Below the pieces are notes generated by a model that was not told the origin of the DNA, searched no databases, and saw only the letters and a list, made by a program, of their open reading frames with translations. DNA of 64,000 bases from Cristatella mucedo (taxonomy: Eukaryota > Bryozoa > Phylactolaemata > Cristatellidae), in assembly GCA_009760855.2 (NCBI GenBank), contig WPIO01000044.1, positions 1,528,001-1,592,000 on the forward strand, in the 5' to 3' direction. Below are positions 1 through 12,044 of the stretch, piece by piece (the first letter of the stretch is position 1; each line of letters opens with the position of its first letter). The translations under genes were made by a program, and so were the position numbers.

Positions 1-91
1 GGTATGTGCTTTGTGCTAGTATGTTCCCATCGTCAGGCAATATCAGGGCCTTACAATCGCAGGTGCTAAAATCTACAATTAATTCCTATAG

Positions 92-353
92 ACCGTAAAA
101 GTCACAACATTTGCGACCACGTCTTCGACTCAGCCATGCCCGCAGCCCGAGAAAAACATTACAGACGTGCAGGCTTCAATCGTCAACTACACCTTGCCCC
201 TCATTGTCGGAAGTGTGGCAACGTATTCATGCACGAACGGCTACGTTGCACGGGCTCAGCCTAACAGCTTTGCAGCTACATGTCAAGCAGTCGGTGGGGA
301 CATTCAATGGTACTGGGCGGTGCCTCCATCATTTCCACTCTGCATCGGTGCCA
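92..353 (+). CDS. Sushi/CCP domain exon, copy 1
   Basis: This internal exon encodes one complete sushi (complement control protein) module, an extracellular adhesion or binding domain of about 60-70 residues. In frame from 92, a Thr/Ser-rich lead is followed by Cys1 in QPCPQP (codon at 137), Cys2 in TYSCTNGY, Cys3 in FAATC, the Trp in IQWYW and Cys4 in FPLC (codon at 341). That is the expected four-cysteine order with the GY, F and W landmarks. The acceptor is probably CTATAG at 86-91 and the donor A|GTATGT at 353/354, giving phase 0 at the start and phase 1 at the end. The other copy has the same sites (CTACAG, GTATGT). The stop just after the donor is intronic. The domain call is firm, but the parent gene is unknown because no first or last exon is visible. 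Confidence 0.8.
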
Positions 354-559
354 GTATGTAGTCATTTTCTCCAGATAAGCATAGAAGATCGCAAACTGGC
401 TGTGCATCGAGCCGGCATAGGTCGGTTACCGTTTAAATTGCGTTTTAGTATCGACTACAAGTGCAACGGTTCTTACAACTCATTTGACTACCGTTCCAAT
501 CATCTTTTCACAAATTACGAAGCAGGTGCGCAAATTAATATATCTTGCCTTCATGAAAG

Positions 560-1155
560 TAACGTAATATTATGTATCTCCTTCCGTGACTCCACAAAAA
601 CAGAAAGAGACAACGTGGGTGTAGGCATGACAGTTCAGTGTCGCCCACTCATAGCCTAATCGGCTCTCGGCATGCATCCGGTAGCCCCCAGACGTTGTCT
701 CACGCAATAAAGAGAAAGTGGGAAGCGTAGCAGAGTGAAGACAGCAATTGAGGTAGTGATTAGCATGGAAGTAGCAGCTCAGGTTCACTGAAAAGTATGA
801 CTGTAGTCTGCTACCGATGATTTATTGCCGATTGGTTGAGATATGTCGAAGCGAGTTCCATTGTCAAGGGCCTATGAACTAAACGTTCCGTCACCAAAGG
901 TAGTGAATGGAAGAATGGAAAAGACAGTTTACTGTCCAAGCGGGACCTGAAGTCGCGAACTAGCTGAAACGGGTGCAGCAGGTTAGCTACGTCCGAATGA
1001 GCCTTGCTGAAGCGGGCCTTACAGGTCAGTGTAACCACTTTGCACTGTGTCCGGTGCTCAACCGACATCCAATCCTAGCTCTTTAAGCAAAGGAGACGCG
1101 TGCCGCTGGCACTTCAGGTAGCCTGCTATTCTCGTCAAAGGAGTATAGTGATGGA
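560..1155 (-). mobile_element. Family B LINE 3' fragment (in unit 1)
   Basis: This is a decayed minus-strand piece of the CR1/L2-like family whose best copy is at 17740-18655. It begins near the tail (GTATCTCC preceded by a degraded ATGTA-type repeat). It then runs backwards through blocks for the C-terminal RT-associated region, such as LNCC.HSATLPTFSLLRET and the phrase around 1060-1100 for LLKELGW. It is full of stops and frameshifts, and the same insertion sits at 4299-4893. Confidence 0.8.
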
Positions 1156-3539
1156 CTGCCCGAGCGTTATCGTTGGGCAGTAGAGAGAGAAAATGTCTTC
1201 TATAGGGATGTATTCCACCGAGGCTGGTCATATTCATTCATACGGTTACGCCCTTTAAAGTCGCCACCGGTGTCTTCAAATCATAGTGAAACGTCTATGT
1301 TGCCTTGTACGACGAAGGGGAAAGTATTTTGGCCGGTGATTCTATCTGTAAGTCATCGTGACACGATTTACGACTTTTTTGTGTATAACAGCAGCCGAAA
1401 CTTGCCTGGGATAGCAACACATCTAGAGGACACTGCCGTCGTAAAGTATGAATACTGGTAACACTGCTAGGTCGGCAGTATGCATCATTGCCAACTAGAC
1501 TTTTTCAAATCTCTCACGGTCGTTTCTTTAGTGATAGCGGCCGACACTGGATACTGATATCGCACGAGAATCCTCGAGTACGCCTACAGGTTTCGTCATA
1601 TTTTACCTTTTACGCACCTCGTTACTACGACTCGGCTAATAAGGCACCAGCTACGAATATAGCCCCACAGAATGTATCTCACATGCGATTATGTTAGGCA
1701 ACTAAAAACATACTTTGGGCATGCCCTTATAGGACTGCAGTGCAGCCGACGTAACTAAGACGAAACTGAAATTAATAAGTACGGAAGTGAAGAGTTGGTG
1801 CGTTTTCTTTTTTTGAAGTACTGTCAACCGTAGTTAAATTGATAAACTAGCGATCCTGTCGGCTTAGTTCTAGTTTGGCAAAATCTGCTGCAGCCGACGA
1901 ATACTGCAAGTATGCATGATGGTGAGAATTAGTTGTTCTAAAACTCACGAAAGGGATGGCTAAGAGATAACTTTTTTTCTTCTAATGGTGTGGCATGTCG
2001 TTTTTTCTGTGTAGCAAATATACCGATTTATACTAGACTGCAGGAGGTACGGAGCTGCAAAGGGTCAGCGTGAGCTGGGTTTTGGAGCATCATTCAGCGC
2101 CGTACAAATACACAGATTACTTGTGGCGTCTTTAGCTTAAGCTTACAAGGAAGTACTTAGTGACGTAACACGCACACCACATAGTGATCAGTTAAAAGGG
2201 CTTAAAATGCATCGCTTTCTTGGAGCACATAACTGTGGTTACGTGACTTTGCCTTCGCTTGTGCACACTATCTTTAGCGTTCCCTGCTGCTCGTGGATGT
2301 TAATTGCAACCGATTAGTAATTCGTTAAGTGCAGCACATATAAAATACCTAGTACAAGATGCAGTTCTCCGATGGCTCAATAGTCACACCATAGTGTTTT
2401 AGTAATGCTGTAAAGTAAGCTATGCCGAGTGTGAGACCCGAAACGTTACGACCTGTAAAACCTGGGTGTTACAATCAATTCAATGACAGAAATGTTTGAA
2501 AAGGAACTCAGTTGTCCATCACACTTCTTCCGTGTACCACTGCTGAATACACACTTCCGACAAACAATCGGACGAACGATTCCTTTTTGTAGCTATCATC
2601 GGCAACCACTAGGATATTGACCAGCCCAGGTAAGAACTGCTGCCTTGGGCTAATATTATCAGACTTACTGACTAGCAACTGTTTCATTCTTTAAAGTGTG
2701 TGATCTTGACTTGATTTCGTCGCTAAGTTGTACTATCTGTTCCGTTAAGTTTGCTTTAATTTAATTTAAAAGGGCGACGGTGGAGCAACTAGCATGCTTG
2801 TTTGAATGTTGCTCGAACAGTCAGCAGAGGCCTCGACTAATGCGAAAACTAATCTGTGCCATGTCTTTCCGAACTAACCGTGGCGGTCATTTCTGTACTG
2901 ACTGTTAACTGCGAATCCGTGCTCGTATTTCCTTGTCCATTCGCCTTTAAAACACAATTAACCTACAGGAGGGTAAGCTCCGCTCACGGGAGACAGTCGA
3001 TGCTGACAATCCATGGCATTCACTGAAAATATAAGTTACCTTCATAATGTAGAGCTAACAGTTTGCCTAGGTCTCCTAACGTTACTATTTTAGAATGTTT
3101 GTGTTTTTGCACGAGCTAGATAAGCTCGGACGAGCTCATGTTAGACAATGCGTTTCCCTTGCGGTCAATTGCCGTTGTATCATTTTAGGAATCACCAAGA
3201 TTGAGCGTATGCTTTTTTGTGGACCGAACAACTTTTCTTTAAAACCAGTTGGAATACAATTGAGTGCTAATGTTAACGACGTTGCACAGTTTAAGCATTG
3301 TAGTCGATGGTTACCGGAAATAAATTGTGGCTAGACACTCGTGTAGGCCCGAAGCTACAATTACTCGTTGACAGCTTTTCATGTTCTGAAACTTCAGTCA
3401 AATTGAGAAGCAAAGCGCATTATTTCCTTAGCGAATCAAGTCCATAGCACTGACCAAACTGTCAGTGCAGTTTCCTTAGGGATCCTTAGCCATGAGGGAA
3501 ACGCAGTACTTTGTTTTTGCTTTGCGATTACTACTCGTA

Positions 3540-3738
3540 GGGCAACTTGATTAACCGGACACTATACCACTTTGTCTTGGCTATATATGTATATATATAT
3601 ATATATGCATCTAGATTACTGATGCTGTAATGCTTGCATTGGTCATGCTGCATGTGCGAGTGCCGTCTTGAATTTAGGTTATTCGTCGTCGACTGCACTA
3701 ACGTCAGCAATGGTGACTGCAGCACCCAGCTCTCAAAC
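3540..3738. other. Spacer before unit 2, with short TA repeat
   Basis: This stretch is not shared with unit 2. It contains a (TA)n run at about 3585-3606. The wider single-copy part, 2889-3738, holds a 79-codon open frame (3095-3334, +) with five cysteines and a CSRWLPEINC ending vaguely like a sushi tail, but the spacing does not fit the domain. I make no gene call. Confidence 0.4.
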
Positions 3739-3829
3739 GGTATGTGCTCTGTGCTAGTAAGTTCCCATCCTCAGGCAATATCAGGGCCTTACAATCTCAG
3801 GTGCTAATATCTACAATCAATTCCTACAG

Positions 3830-4091
3830 ACAGTAAAGGCCACAACATTTGCGACCACATCTTCGACTCAGCCATGCCCACTGCCCGAGACAAACATTAC
3901 GGACGTGCAGGCTACAATCGTCAACTACACCTTGCCCCTCATTGTCGGAAGTGTGGCAATGTATTCATGCACGAATGGCTACGTTGCACGGGCACAGCCT
4001 AACAGCTTTGCAGCTACATGTCAAGCAGTCGGTGGGGATATGCAGTGGTACTGGGAGGTGCCTCAATCATTTCCACTGTGCATCGTTGCCA
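3830..4091 (+). CDS. Sushi/CCP domain exon, copy 2
   Basis: This is the second copy of the sushi exon, intact and of the same length (262 nt) as copy 1. All four cysteines and the GY, F and W landmarks are kept. Replacements against copy 1 are few (for example AT for AS after VQ, and QSF for PSF before the last Cys), and most keep the fold. The acceptor is CTACAG, the donor A|GTATGT at 4091/4092, and the phase is 0 to 1. Joining to the 77-nt exon at 9935 keeps the frame and continues into Thr-rich linker sequence. Preservation of both copies without stops suggests that both are under selection or that the duplication is recent. Confidence 0.8.
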
Positions 4092-4298
4092 GTATGTAGT
4101 CATTTTCTCGAGAAAAGCCACGAAGATCGCAAACTGGCTGTGCATCGAGCCGGCATAGGCCGGTCATCGTTTCAATTACGTTTTAGTATCGACTACAAGT
4201 GCAACTGTTCTTCCAACTCAGTTGACTACATTTCCAATCATATTTACACAAACTACGAAACAGGTGCGAAAAAATCACATGTCTTGCCTGCATGAAAG

Positions 4299-4893
4299 TA
4301 ACGTAATATTATGATCTGCTTCTGTTACTCCATAAAAACAAAAAGACAATGATGGTGTTAGGCATGACAGTTTGGTATCGCCGACTCATAGCACAATCGG
4401 CTCTCGGCATGCATCCGGTAGCGTGCAGACGTTGTCTCACGCAATAAAGAGAAAGTGGGAAGCGTAGCAGAGTGAAGACAGCAATTGAGGTAGTGATTAG
4501 CATGGAAGTAGCAGCTCAGGTTCACTGAAAAGTATGACTGTAGTCTGCTACCGATGATTTATTGCCGATGGCTGAGATATGTCGAAGCGAATTACACTGT
4601 CAAGGGCCTATGTACTAAACGTTCAGTCACCAAAGGTAGTGAATGGAAGAATGGAAAAGACAGTTTACTGTCCAAGCGGGACCTGAAGTCGCGAACTAGC
4701 TGAAACGGGTGCAGCAGGTTAGCTACGTCCGAATGAGCCTTGCTGAAGCGGGCCTTACAGGTCAGTGTAACAACTTTTCACTGTGTCCGGTGCTCAACCG
4801 ACATCCAATCCTAGCTCTTTAAGCAAAGGAGACGCGTGCCGCTGGCACTTCAGGTAGCCTGCTATTCTCGTCAAAGGAGTATAGTGATGGACT
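4299..4893 (-). mobile_element. Family B LINE 3' fragment (in unit 2)
   Basis: This is the duplicated partner of the fragment at 560-1155, with the same orientation and decay. The tail-proximal 100 bases differ noticeably between the two copies and the remainder is nearly identical. Confidence 0.8.
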
Positions 4894-6639
4894 GCCCGAG
4901 CGTTATCGTTGGGCAGTAGAGAGAGGAAATGTCTTCTATAGGGATGTATTCCACCGAGGCTGGTGATATTCATTCATACGGTTACGCCCTTTAAAGTCGC
5001 CACCGGTGTCTTCAAATCATAGTGAAACGTCTATATTGCCTTGTACGACGAAGGGGAAAGTATTTTGGCCGGTGATTCTATCTGTAAGTCATCGTGACAC
5101 GATTCACGACTTTTTTGTGTATAACAGCAGCCGAAACTTGCCTGGGATAGCAACACATCTAGAGGACACTGCCGTCGTAAAGTATGAATACTGGTAACAC
5201 TGCTAGGTCGGCAGTATGCATCATTGCCAACTAGACTTTTTCAAATCTCTCACGGTCGTTTCTTTAGTGATAGCGGCCGACACTGGATACTGATATCGCA
5301 CGAGAATCCTCGAGTACGCCTACAGGTTTCGTCATATTTTACCTTTTACGCACCTCGTTACTACGACTCGGCTAATAAGGCACCAGCTACGAATATAGCC
5401 CCACAGAATGTATCTCACATGCGATTATGTTAGGCAACTAAAAACATACTTTGGGCATGCCCTTATAGGACTGCAGTGCAGCCGACGTAACTAAGACGAA
5501 ACTGAAATTAATAAGTACGGAAGTGAAGAGTTGGTGCGTTTTCTTTTTTTGAAGTACTGTCAACCGTAGTTAAATTGATAAACTAGCGATCCTGTCGGCT
5601 TAGTTCTAGTTTGGCAAAATCTGCTGCAGCCGACGAATACTGCAAGTATGCATGATGGTGAGAATTAGTTGTTCTAAAACTCACGAAAGGGATGGCTAAG
5701 AGATAACTTTTTTTCTTCTAATGGTGTGGCATGTCGTTTTTTCTGTGTAGCAAATATACCGATTTAAACTAGACTGCAGGAGGTACGGAGCTGCAAAGGG
5801 TCAGCGTGAGCTGGGTTTTGGAGCATCATTCAGCGCCGTACAAATACACAGATTACTTGTGGCGTCTTTAGCTTAAGCTTACAAGGAAGTACTTAGTGAC
5901 GTAACACGCACACCACATAGTGATCAGTTAAAAGGGCTTAAAATGCATCGCTTTCTTGGAGCACATAACTGTGGTTACGTGACTTTGCCTTCGCTTGTGC
6001 ACACTATCTTTAGCGTTCCCTGCTGCTCGTGGATGTAAATGGCAACCGATTAGTAATTCGTTAAGTGCAGCACATATAAAATACCTAGTACAAGATGCAG
6101 TTCTCCGATGGCTCAATAGTCACACCATAGTGTTTTAGTAATGCTGTAAAGTAAGCTATGCCGAGTGTGAGACCCGAAACGTTACGACCTGTAAAACCTG
6201 GGTGTTACAATCAATTCAATGACAGAAATGTTTGAAAAGGAACTCAGTTGTCCATCACACTTCTTCCGTGTACCACTGCTGAATACACACTTCCGACAAA
6301 CAATCGGACGAACGATTCCTTTTTGTAGCTATCATCGGCAACCACTAGGATATTGACCAGCCCAGGTAAGAACTGCTGCCTTGGGCTAATATTATCAGAC
6401 TTACTGACTAGCAACTGTTTCATTCTTGAAAGTGTGTGATCTTGACTTGATTTCGTCGCTAAGTTGTGCTATCTGTTCCGTTAAGTTGGCTTAAATTTAT
6501 TTTAAAACGGCAACGGTGGAGCAACTAGCATGCTTGTTTGATTGTTGCTCGAACAGTCAGCAGAGGCCTCGACTAACGCGAAAACTAATCTGTGCCATGT
6601 CTTTCCGAACTAACCGAGGCGGTCCGCCCAATCTGCGCT

Positions 6640-7245
6640 CATGAGCATGTGGCAATGCACTCTAACCAATGCTGACTCTGGAGTGAGTACCTCTAAACCC
6701 TGGCTGGGACTTACTTGCTTAGTTTGAGGTGTCAATATAGGGGTTTAGTTTGTCTGCCACAACTGATTATATTGCCCTTGATAAGAACGGTTGAAGGGTG
6801 ACTGGAGGAAAGCTGCTCAGGTCTTCTTGTACTTGACTCTCTTTCCTAAGTAACATCCTTACTACAGCCTCTTAATAGGTGCAATGACCTGAGCTGAGGC
6901 TAAGGGCATTTCTTATTTTAGTTATGCAATGCAGTAATAGGTTAAGCAGATCTGAATACATCGTATTAGTAGGACAGTGGGAATCGGGCCTGGAGTACTA
7001 GTAGTCTACTTTGAATGGAAGATATATTTCAGGACAAGTTCACTCGTAGCCCACTTGAAAGTAGACGTCAAAGTAGTGCACAGAATCAATTTACCCGAGT
7101 CCTGTGTTTATTTGTTTGATGGAAAGAAGTCAAGAGGGGGTGCCGAAATCCTTATGATGGGCACTAATCTTGTAAATCTTGCTGACAAAAAAACTAAAAA
7201 AGCGATCGGCTAGGTCACGATAAAGATCACTTCTTAAGTAGCTAA
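6640..7245 (-). mobile_element. Family A (L2-like) LINE fragment, RT N-terminal part
   Basis: This minus-strand fragment matches, block for block, the part of the longest family A copy between about 22330 and 22890. That part holds the RT start (SNYRPVSLLPFLSK-type), the linker (PLDPIPTVLLL-type) and the region upstream. It is strongly decayed. It lies directly against the end of duplication unit 2 and is followed by the tail of another family A copy at 7305. Confidence 0.75.
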
Positions 7246-7304
7246 CCAATGAGCTGTTTAAGAGATAATTCATCTTTGACATAAGCAATTTTAGATTGCT
7301 CTTT

Positions 7305-9895
7305 AATAATAATAATAATATAGTAATAATGTACTTGATAAAGCGCCTTCAGGGAACTTAATCTCTTTCTACGCGCTTTACACTTGCTGCAAAGGGAAAT
7401 GCAATTGAATGGTAGGCAAAATCATGCTTGAAAAAAAAACAAAATCTATAACATGGTTACGGGTGACATGCACAGGGTCAGCATGCAAATGTGGTTAGTA
7501 GCAGCATCCACAGTGTCAGCACGCATAAGCATGCGAAGGACTGATCACAGGGACCCACTAAATGCTGTCCTAAATAGGTGTCTTTCTAAGTTCCTTTTAA
7601 ATGTGGTCAGGTCAGGGGATGTTCTGACGCAGGTCGGGAGGAAGTTCCAGGCTTTGGGAGCATACGAACTAAATGCACGGTCTCCAAAGGATTTGAGGTT
7701 TGTATGAGGTAGTTCTAGACTGTTGGATTCCGAAAAGCGGGTAGTACAATGCTTGGCTTGATGGGGGAGTATGTCGGACAGATAGGCTGGAGCCATAGAA
7801 TGAAGGGACTTGAAAGTGAGCAACAAATCCTTGAAGTCAATCCGTTGCTTGACTGGTAGCCAGTGCAGGTCGGCGAGAAGTGGAGTAATGTGGCAACTGC
7901 TACGCTCACAACAGACAAGCCTAGCTGCAGAGTTCTGCACCAGCTGCAATCGCCTGATCTCACGTGCTTGTAGGCCAGTAAGCAGTGAGTTGCAGAAGTT
8001 GAGACGAGATGTCACGAATGCATGGACCAACCTAGACGTGGTATCCTTATCGAAACAAGCCCAAATTTTAGCAATGTTATGAAGCTGAAAATAGGCAGAT
8101 TTCACCGTGGAGCTGATATGGTCGTCTAACGAGAGGTCGCTTTGGAACATGACACCTAGATTTCGAGCTGATTCGACAGGAGATATGCTGGAAGAGCCAA
8201 TTTTGAGAGACAGCGTTTCTAATCTCTGAATCACACTGGGTTTGCCCATAACTAGTAAGTTAGTTTTGTCATCGTTTAGTTTTAGAAAATTTGCTGTCAT
8301 CCATGTGTGGATGTCATCAATGCATGCAGCAAGTGAGTTGAGAGAATTTGAGGTGCTCGAAGGCAGGGAGGGATCAAAGCACATGGTACAACTGAGTGTC
8401 ATCCTCATAGAAGTGAAAGCCTAGATTGTGCTTGGCAATCGCATCATCAAGAGGGAGAGTATAAACCGTGAAAAGGACCGGACCTAACACAGAGCCCTGA
8501 GGTACTCCATATTACAGAGGTACTTCAGATGATCTTTGTCCAGTCACGTAAATACTCTGGAGTCTCCCACTGAGATATGACCTGAACCACTGCAGAGCAG
8601 TGCCAGTGATGCCCAGGCGAGAGGAGAGGTGCTCTAGAAGTACTTTGTGATCGATGGTGTCAAAAGCAGCCGAAAGATCGAGCAAAACAAGCAGAGACAG
8701 TCTACCCATGTCTGCATTCCTAAGTAGGTCGCTGTATACCCGAAGCAACGCTGACTCTGTGGAGTGCTTAGCTCTAAAGCCAGAACTGGAACTTACAAGC
8801 AATGTGTGAGGTTTCGATACATGATTTCAGCCGGTCCGCCACTACCCGTTCGAGTGTCTTTGATAGGAATGGTAGAAGGGAGACTGGGCGGTAGTTGATT
8901 TGACAGTCTTATTGTAAAAGCTAAATTTGGCATGTACTAGATATGACTTGGATTATCTACAGTAGTATTCCTATGCCTGACGATGGTCGGTCAATTCTGA
9001 TCTGTATAGACTTTCTCAAGCTTGCACTTCATAGACCTAGCTATTTTAATGTCTGCGGTAAACCATAAGTCTTCTGGATGGTGGTCCACATTACGTTTAG
9101 TTAGTCTTGCAAACTTGCTAAGCATGTCAGCGAGTGTCGTGTTGTAGCATTCTACCAATGATGAAAGGTTGGATAGAGCATTCAGCAGCAAGGACGAACA
9201 TGTTTTCGTTCTAACAGCATCGATATTAACATTCTTGAAGTTTCAATATTCACGTGTCATTTTGGATGCAGAAAATGCACACACTGTAGATTAAAAGAGA
9301 TCGTTATGTTATAAAATGAGCACGATTTGATAATAATAGTGGATTATAGTATACACTTGAGGGAGAATATTCGATCAAGTGGCGTCATGCACCTGAGTCA
9401 CAAGAAAAAAGCTTCAGTCAGTGCACGAAAATATTAAGCATTTAAGACCTCACTTAGGTAGTCACAATCAATGTTGAAATCACCCGTAACGAGGAATGAT
9501 CAATTTCTGGAAAACAGAATTTAAATGAGAACAGAGAAATCTGTGATAGAGGAGGACTTTGTACCTGGTGGGTGATAGTTCACTGCCACTATTGACAGCT
9601 TGTTGTTGGAAGTACTTAAAACAAGAGCTTTCCAGAAACTGCTTCAATGAGACTGCAAATGGTTTGTATTTGACGGTGGAACGGGCGACATTATCGAATC
9701 AGACTCCGGTTTTTAACTATATAGGCGTATGAAAGAACAAAAAATCCGTTGGAGTAGCTGCGGTTTAAGTCGGATTATTAGTCGATTTAAGCCAGGCCTC
9801 TGTAAAAAAGACCAGTTCGAGATCGCCATCACTAATAATCTCATGTATTCTCGTAGCTAGTTCCCTCAAAATTAAATACAACTGGCAAGACATCT
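7305..9895 (-). mobile_element. Family A L2-like LINE, near full length but rearranged
   Basis: The minus-strand element starts at its 3' (TAA/ATT)n tail and hairpin (7343-7377). It continues through the C-terminal region and a long open frame (8408-7545), the RT palm and thumb, and reaches endonuclease blocks, including one encoding LTEAWL near 9790 (family TETWL). Relative to the copy at 20900-23592 it lacks about 450 bases between the RT start and the domain upstream (junction near 8905). It also has a frameshift after the catalytic box, and that box reads YEDD instead of YADD near 8395-8415. It cannot encode an active RT and is an old, dead copy. Confidence 0.85.
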
Positions 9896-9934
9896 AGGCT
9901 GCATAAGCGTGTCAATCTTTCAATGACGTTTTAG

Positions 9935-10011
9935 CCCCAACTACAAGGGCACCTACGATTCAATCGCAGCTGGCAACCTTTTCTATCGTCTTTTCAAGAA
10001 CGACGATGCAG
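9935..10011 (+). CDS. Thr-rich linker exon (sushi gene)
   Basis: This short exon lies between a good acceptor (GACGTTTTAG, ending 9934) and a strong donor (GCAG|GTAAG at 10011/10012). It is 77 nt, starts in phase 1 and ends in phase 0. In that frame it reads PTTRAPTIQSQLATF and onward, with no stop and rich in Thr, Ser and Gln. These phases connect the sushi exon at 3830-4091 (ends phase 1) to the Ser/Thr-rich exon at 14712 (starts phase 0). A second open frame (starting PNYKGTYDS) also exists, so the reading frame rests on the phase match. Confidence 0.45.
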
Positions 10012-10401
10012 GTAAGAAAATCCTTTCTTTTGCCTGCATGCAAAAAGCGTTTGCTGAGTAACAGCTTCATCTAGGAGGTTGCACAGAGCCTTGCCTGCCT
10101 GTCACTGCTGCTTTTAAGCGGCAATAAATTGCCAACCACTACTAGAGTCGAGCCCCCAACCACGGTCGTGAACAGCGACCAATGCTTGCCTGCTGCTACC
10201 ATCTATGCTGCAAATTGATCAAAGCCGAGTACATAATACGACAGCACTAAACTGCCGTCGGGAATGCTATAGGTATTGATCTCATTTCACTTCACCAGTC
10301 TTATATGTTTCTGATCATCTACTACTTTAAACTCGCCAGTTGTGATGTCAAATCTGTCATGAATTAATTCCTAATTTCACGATGAATGGGTATACTTGCT
10401 G

Positions 10402-11990
10402 ATAATAATAATAATAATAATATTGCACTTAATAAAGCGCCCTCAGAGAACTTAATCTCTTTCTAGGCGCTTTACATTTGCTGCAAAGTGATACGCAATA
10501 GAATAGTAAGTAAAATCATGCTTGAAAAACAAACAAAATGAATAACATGGTTAGGGGTACATGCACTGGGTCAGCATGCAAATGTGGTTAGTGGCAGCAT
10601 GAACAGTGTCAGCACGCATAAGCACATCGAGGACGAATCACAAGGACCCACTAAATGCTGTCCTAAATAGGTATTTTTTTAAGTTTCTTTTAAATTTAGT
10701 CAGGTCAGGGGATGTTCTGATGCAGGTCGGGAGGGAGTTCCAGGCGGTGGGAGCATACGAGCTAAATGCACGGTCTCCAAAGGATTTAAGGTTTGTACGA
10801 GGTATTTATAGACTGTTGGATTCCGAAAAGCGAGTGGTACGATGCTTTGCCTGATGGGGTAGTATATCTAAAAGATAGGCTGGAGCCATAGAATGAAGAG
10901 ACCTAAAAGTAAGCGACAAAACCTTGAAGTCAATCCGTTGCTTGACTGGTAACCAGTGCAGGTCGGCGAGAAGTGGAGTAATGTGGCAACTGCCACGCTC
11001 ACGACAGACAAGCCTAGCTGCAGAGTTTTGCACCAGCTGCAATCGCCTGATCGCACATGCTGGTAGGCCAGTAAGCAGTGAGTTGCAGAAGTCGAGACGA
11101 GATGTCACGAATGCATGGACCAACTTGGACGTGGTATCCTTATCTAAACAAGCCCTAATTTTAGCAGTCATGAAGCTGAAAATAGGCTGATTTGACTGTG
11201 GAGCTGATGTGGTCGTCTAACGAGAGGTCGCTTTGGAATATGACACCTAGATTTCGAGCTGATGCAACTGGAGATATGCTGGCAGAGCCAATTTTAAAAG
11301 TCAGCCTTTCCAATTTCTGAATAACACTAGGTTTGCCCATAACTAGTAAGTTAGTTTTATCATCGTTTAGTTTTAGAAAATTTGCTGCCATCAATGATCG
11401 GATGTCATCAATGCATGCAGCAAATGAGTTGAGAGAATTTGAGGTGCTCGAAGGCTGGGAGGGATCAAAGCAAAGGTACAACTGAGTGTCATCCGCATAG
11501 AAGTGAAAGCCTAGATTGTGCTTGGCAATCACATCAGCGAGAGGGAGAGTATAAACAGTGAAAAGGACCGGACCTAGCACAGAGCCCTGAGGTACTCCAT
11601 ATTTTAGAGGTACTTCAGATGATCTTTGTCCATTCACGTCAACACTCTGGAGTCTCCCACTGAGATAGGACCTGAACCATTGCAGAGCAGTGCCAGTGAT
11701 GCCCAGGCGAGATGAGAGGCGCTCTAGAAGTACTTTGTGATCGATGGTATCAAAAGCTGCCGAAAGATCGAGCAAAACAAGAAGAGACACTCTACCCCTG
11801 TCTGCATTCCTAAGTAGGTCGTTGTATACCCGAAGCAACGCTGACTCTGTGGAGTGATTAGCTCTAAAGCCAGACTGGAACTTAGTAGCAAGGTGTGAGG
11901 TTTCGATATGCGAGTTCAGCTGGTCTGCCACGACTCGTTCCAGTGTCTTTGATAGGAATTGTAGAAGGGAGACTGGGCGGTAGTTGCTTA
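10402..11990 (-). mobile_element. Family A L2-like LINE, 5'-truncated, young copy
   Basis: The (TAA)n tail is at 10402-10420 and the perfect 3' hairpin at 10437-10470 (stems GCGCC/GGCGC and AGAGA/TCTCT). The element is read on the minus strand. The RT frame is open from about 11990 to 11161, from LSNYRPVSLL through LLDLSAAFDTIDH and [10 protein letters not shown] to the catalytic FYADDTQLYL. A short deletion at about 11165-11170 shifts the frame before the C-terminal part (11171-10806). The copy is cut off at its 5' end next to an AC/GT microsatellite. It shares that deletion and nearly all bases with 56323-57286, so the two are sisters. Confidence 0.9.
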
Positions 11991-11995
11991 AGGGT

Positions 11996-11997
11996 AG

Positions 11998-12029
<32 letters not shown>

Positions 12030-12044
12030 ACACGTGTGTGTGTG
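11996..12044. repeat. (AC)n/(GT)n microsatellite, self-complementary
   Basis: A run of AC dinucleotides passes directly into GT dinucleotides through ACACACGTGTGT, so the repeat can fold on itself. It sits exactly at the truncated 5' end of the LINE at 10402-11990. Confidence 0.9.

Larger units (their letters stand above)
1..2888. repeat. Tandem duplication, unit 1 (offset about 3.74 kb)
   Basis: This segment is repeated in direct orientation at 3739-6624, and the left edge may lie outside the window. Both units carry a sushi exon followed by the same family B LINE fragment, so the LINE inserted before the duplication. Similarity is uneven: roughly 1080-2640 is almost identical to its partner (a handful of differences), while 361-660 and the last 150 bases differ at many positions. 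Apart from the exon and the LINE piece, I recognise no gene in about 1160-2888. Confidence 0.95.
3739..6624. repeat. Tandem duplication, unit 2
   Basis: This is the direct repeat of 1-2888. The match ends at a shared GGCGGTC (2882-2888 and 6618-6624). Immediately beyond it is L2-like LINE sequence (about 6640 on), which suggests that the LINE interrupted or bordered the original unit. The interior from about 4820 to 6380 is nearly identical to unit 1, whereas the exon-bearing first 560 bases and the last 150 are clearly diverged. Confidence 0.95.

Noticed and set aside
1261-1347. Exon-like segment (TTTAAAG acceptor, TCT|GTAAGT donor) present in both duplication units
   Set aside because: It is 87 nt with no recognisable domain and a weak acceptor. 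The whole surrounding noncoding stretch is equally conserved between units, so conservation gives no support.
3095-3334. Second sushi-like domain ending CSRWLPEINC
   Set aside because: Cysteine spacing and the missing GY landmark do not fit the CCP pattern, and no splice sites frame it.
7453-8424. Plus-strand frames lying over the LINE copies (also at 10606-11190, 21095-21670, 52420-53049 and 56520-57104)
   Set aside because: They recur in each copy because they are the antisense of the LINE's conserved coding region, and are not independent genes.
10074-10240. Thr-rich frame after an acceptor-like CATCTAG, reading LPTTTRVEPPTTVV and then a Cys
   Set aside because: The phase would fit the sushi gene, but a stop follows and no good donor lies before it. 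It may be a decayed exon.
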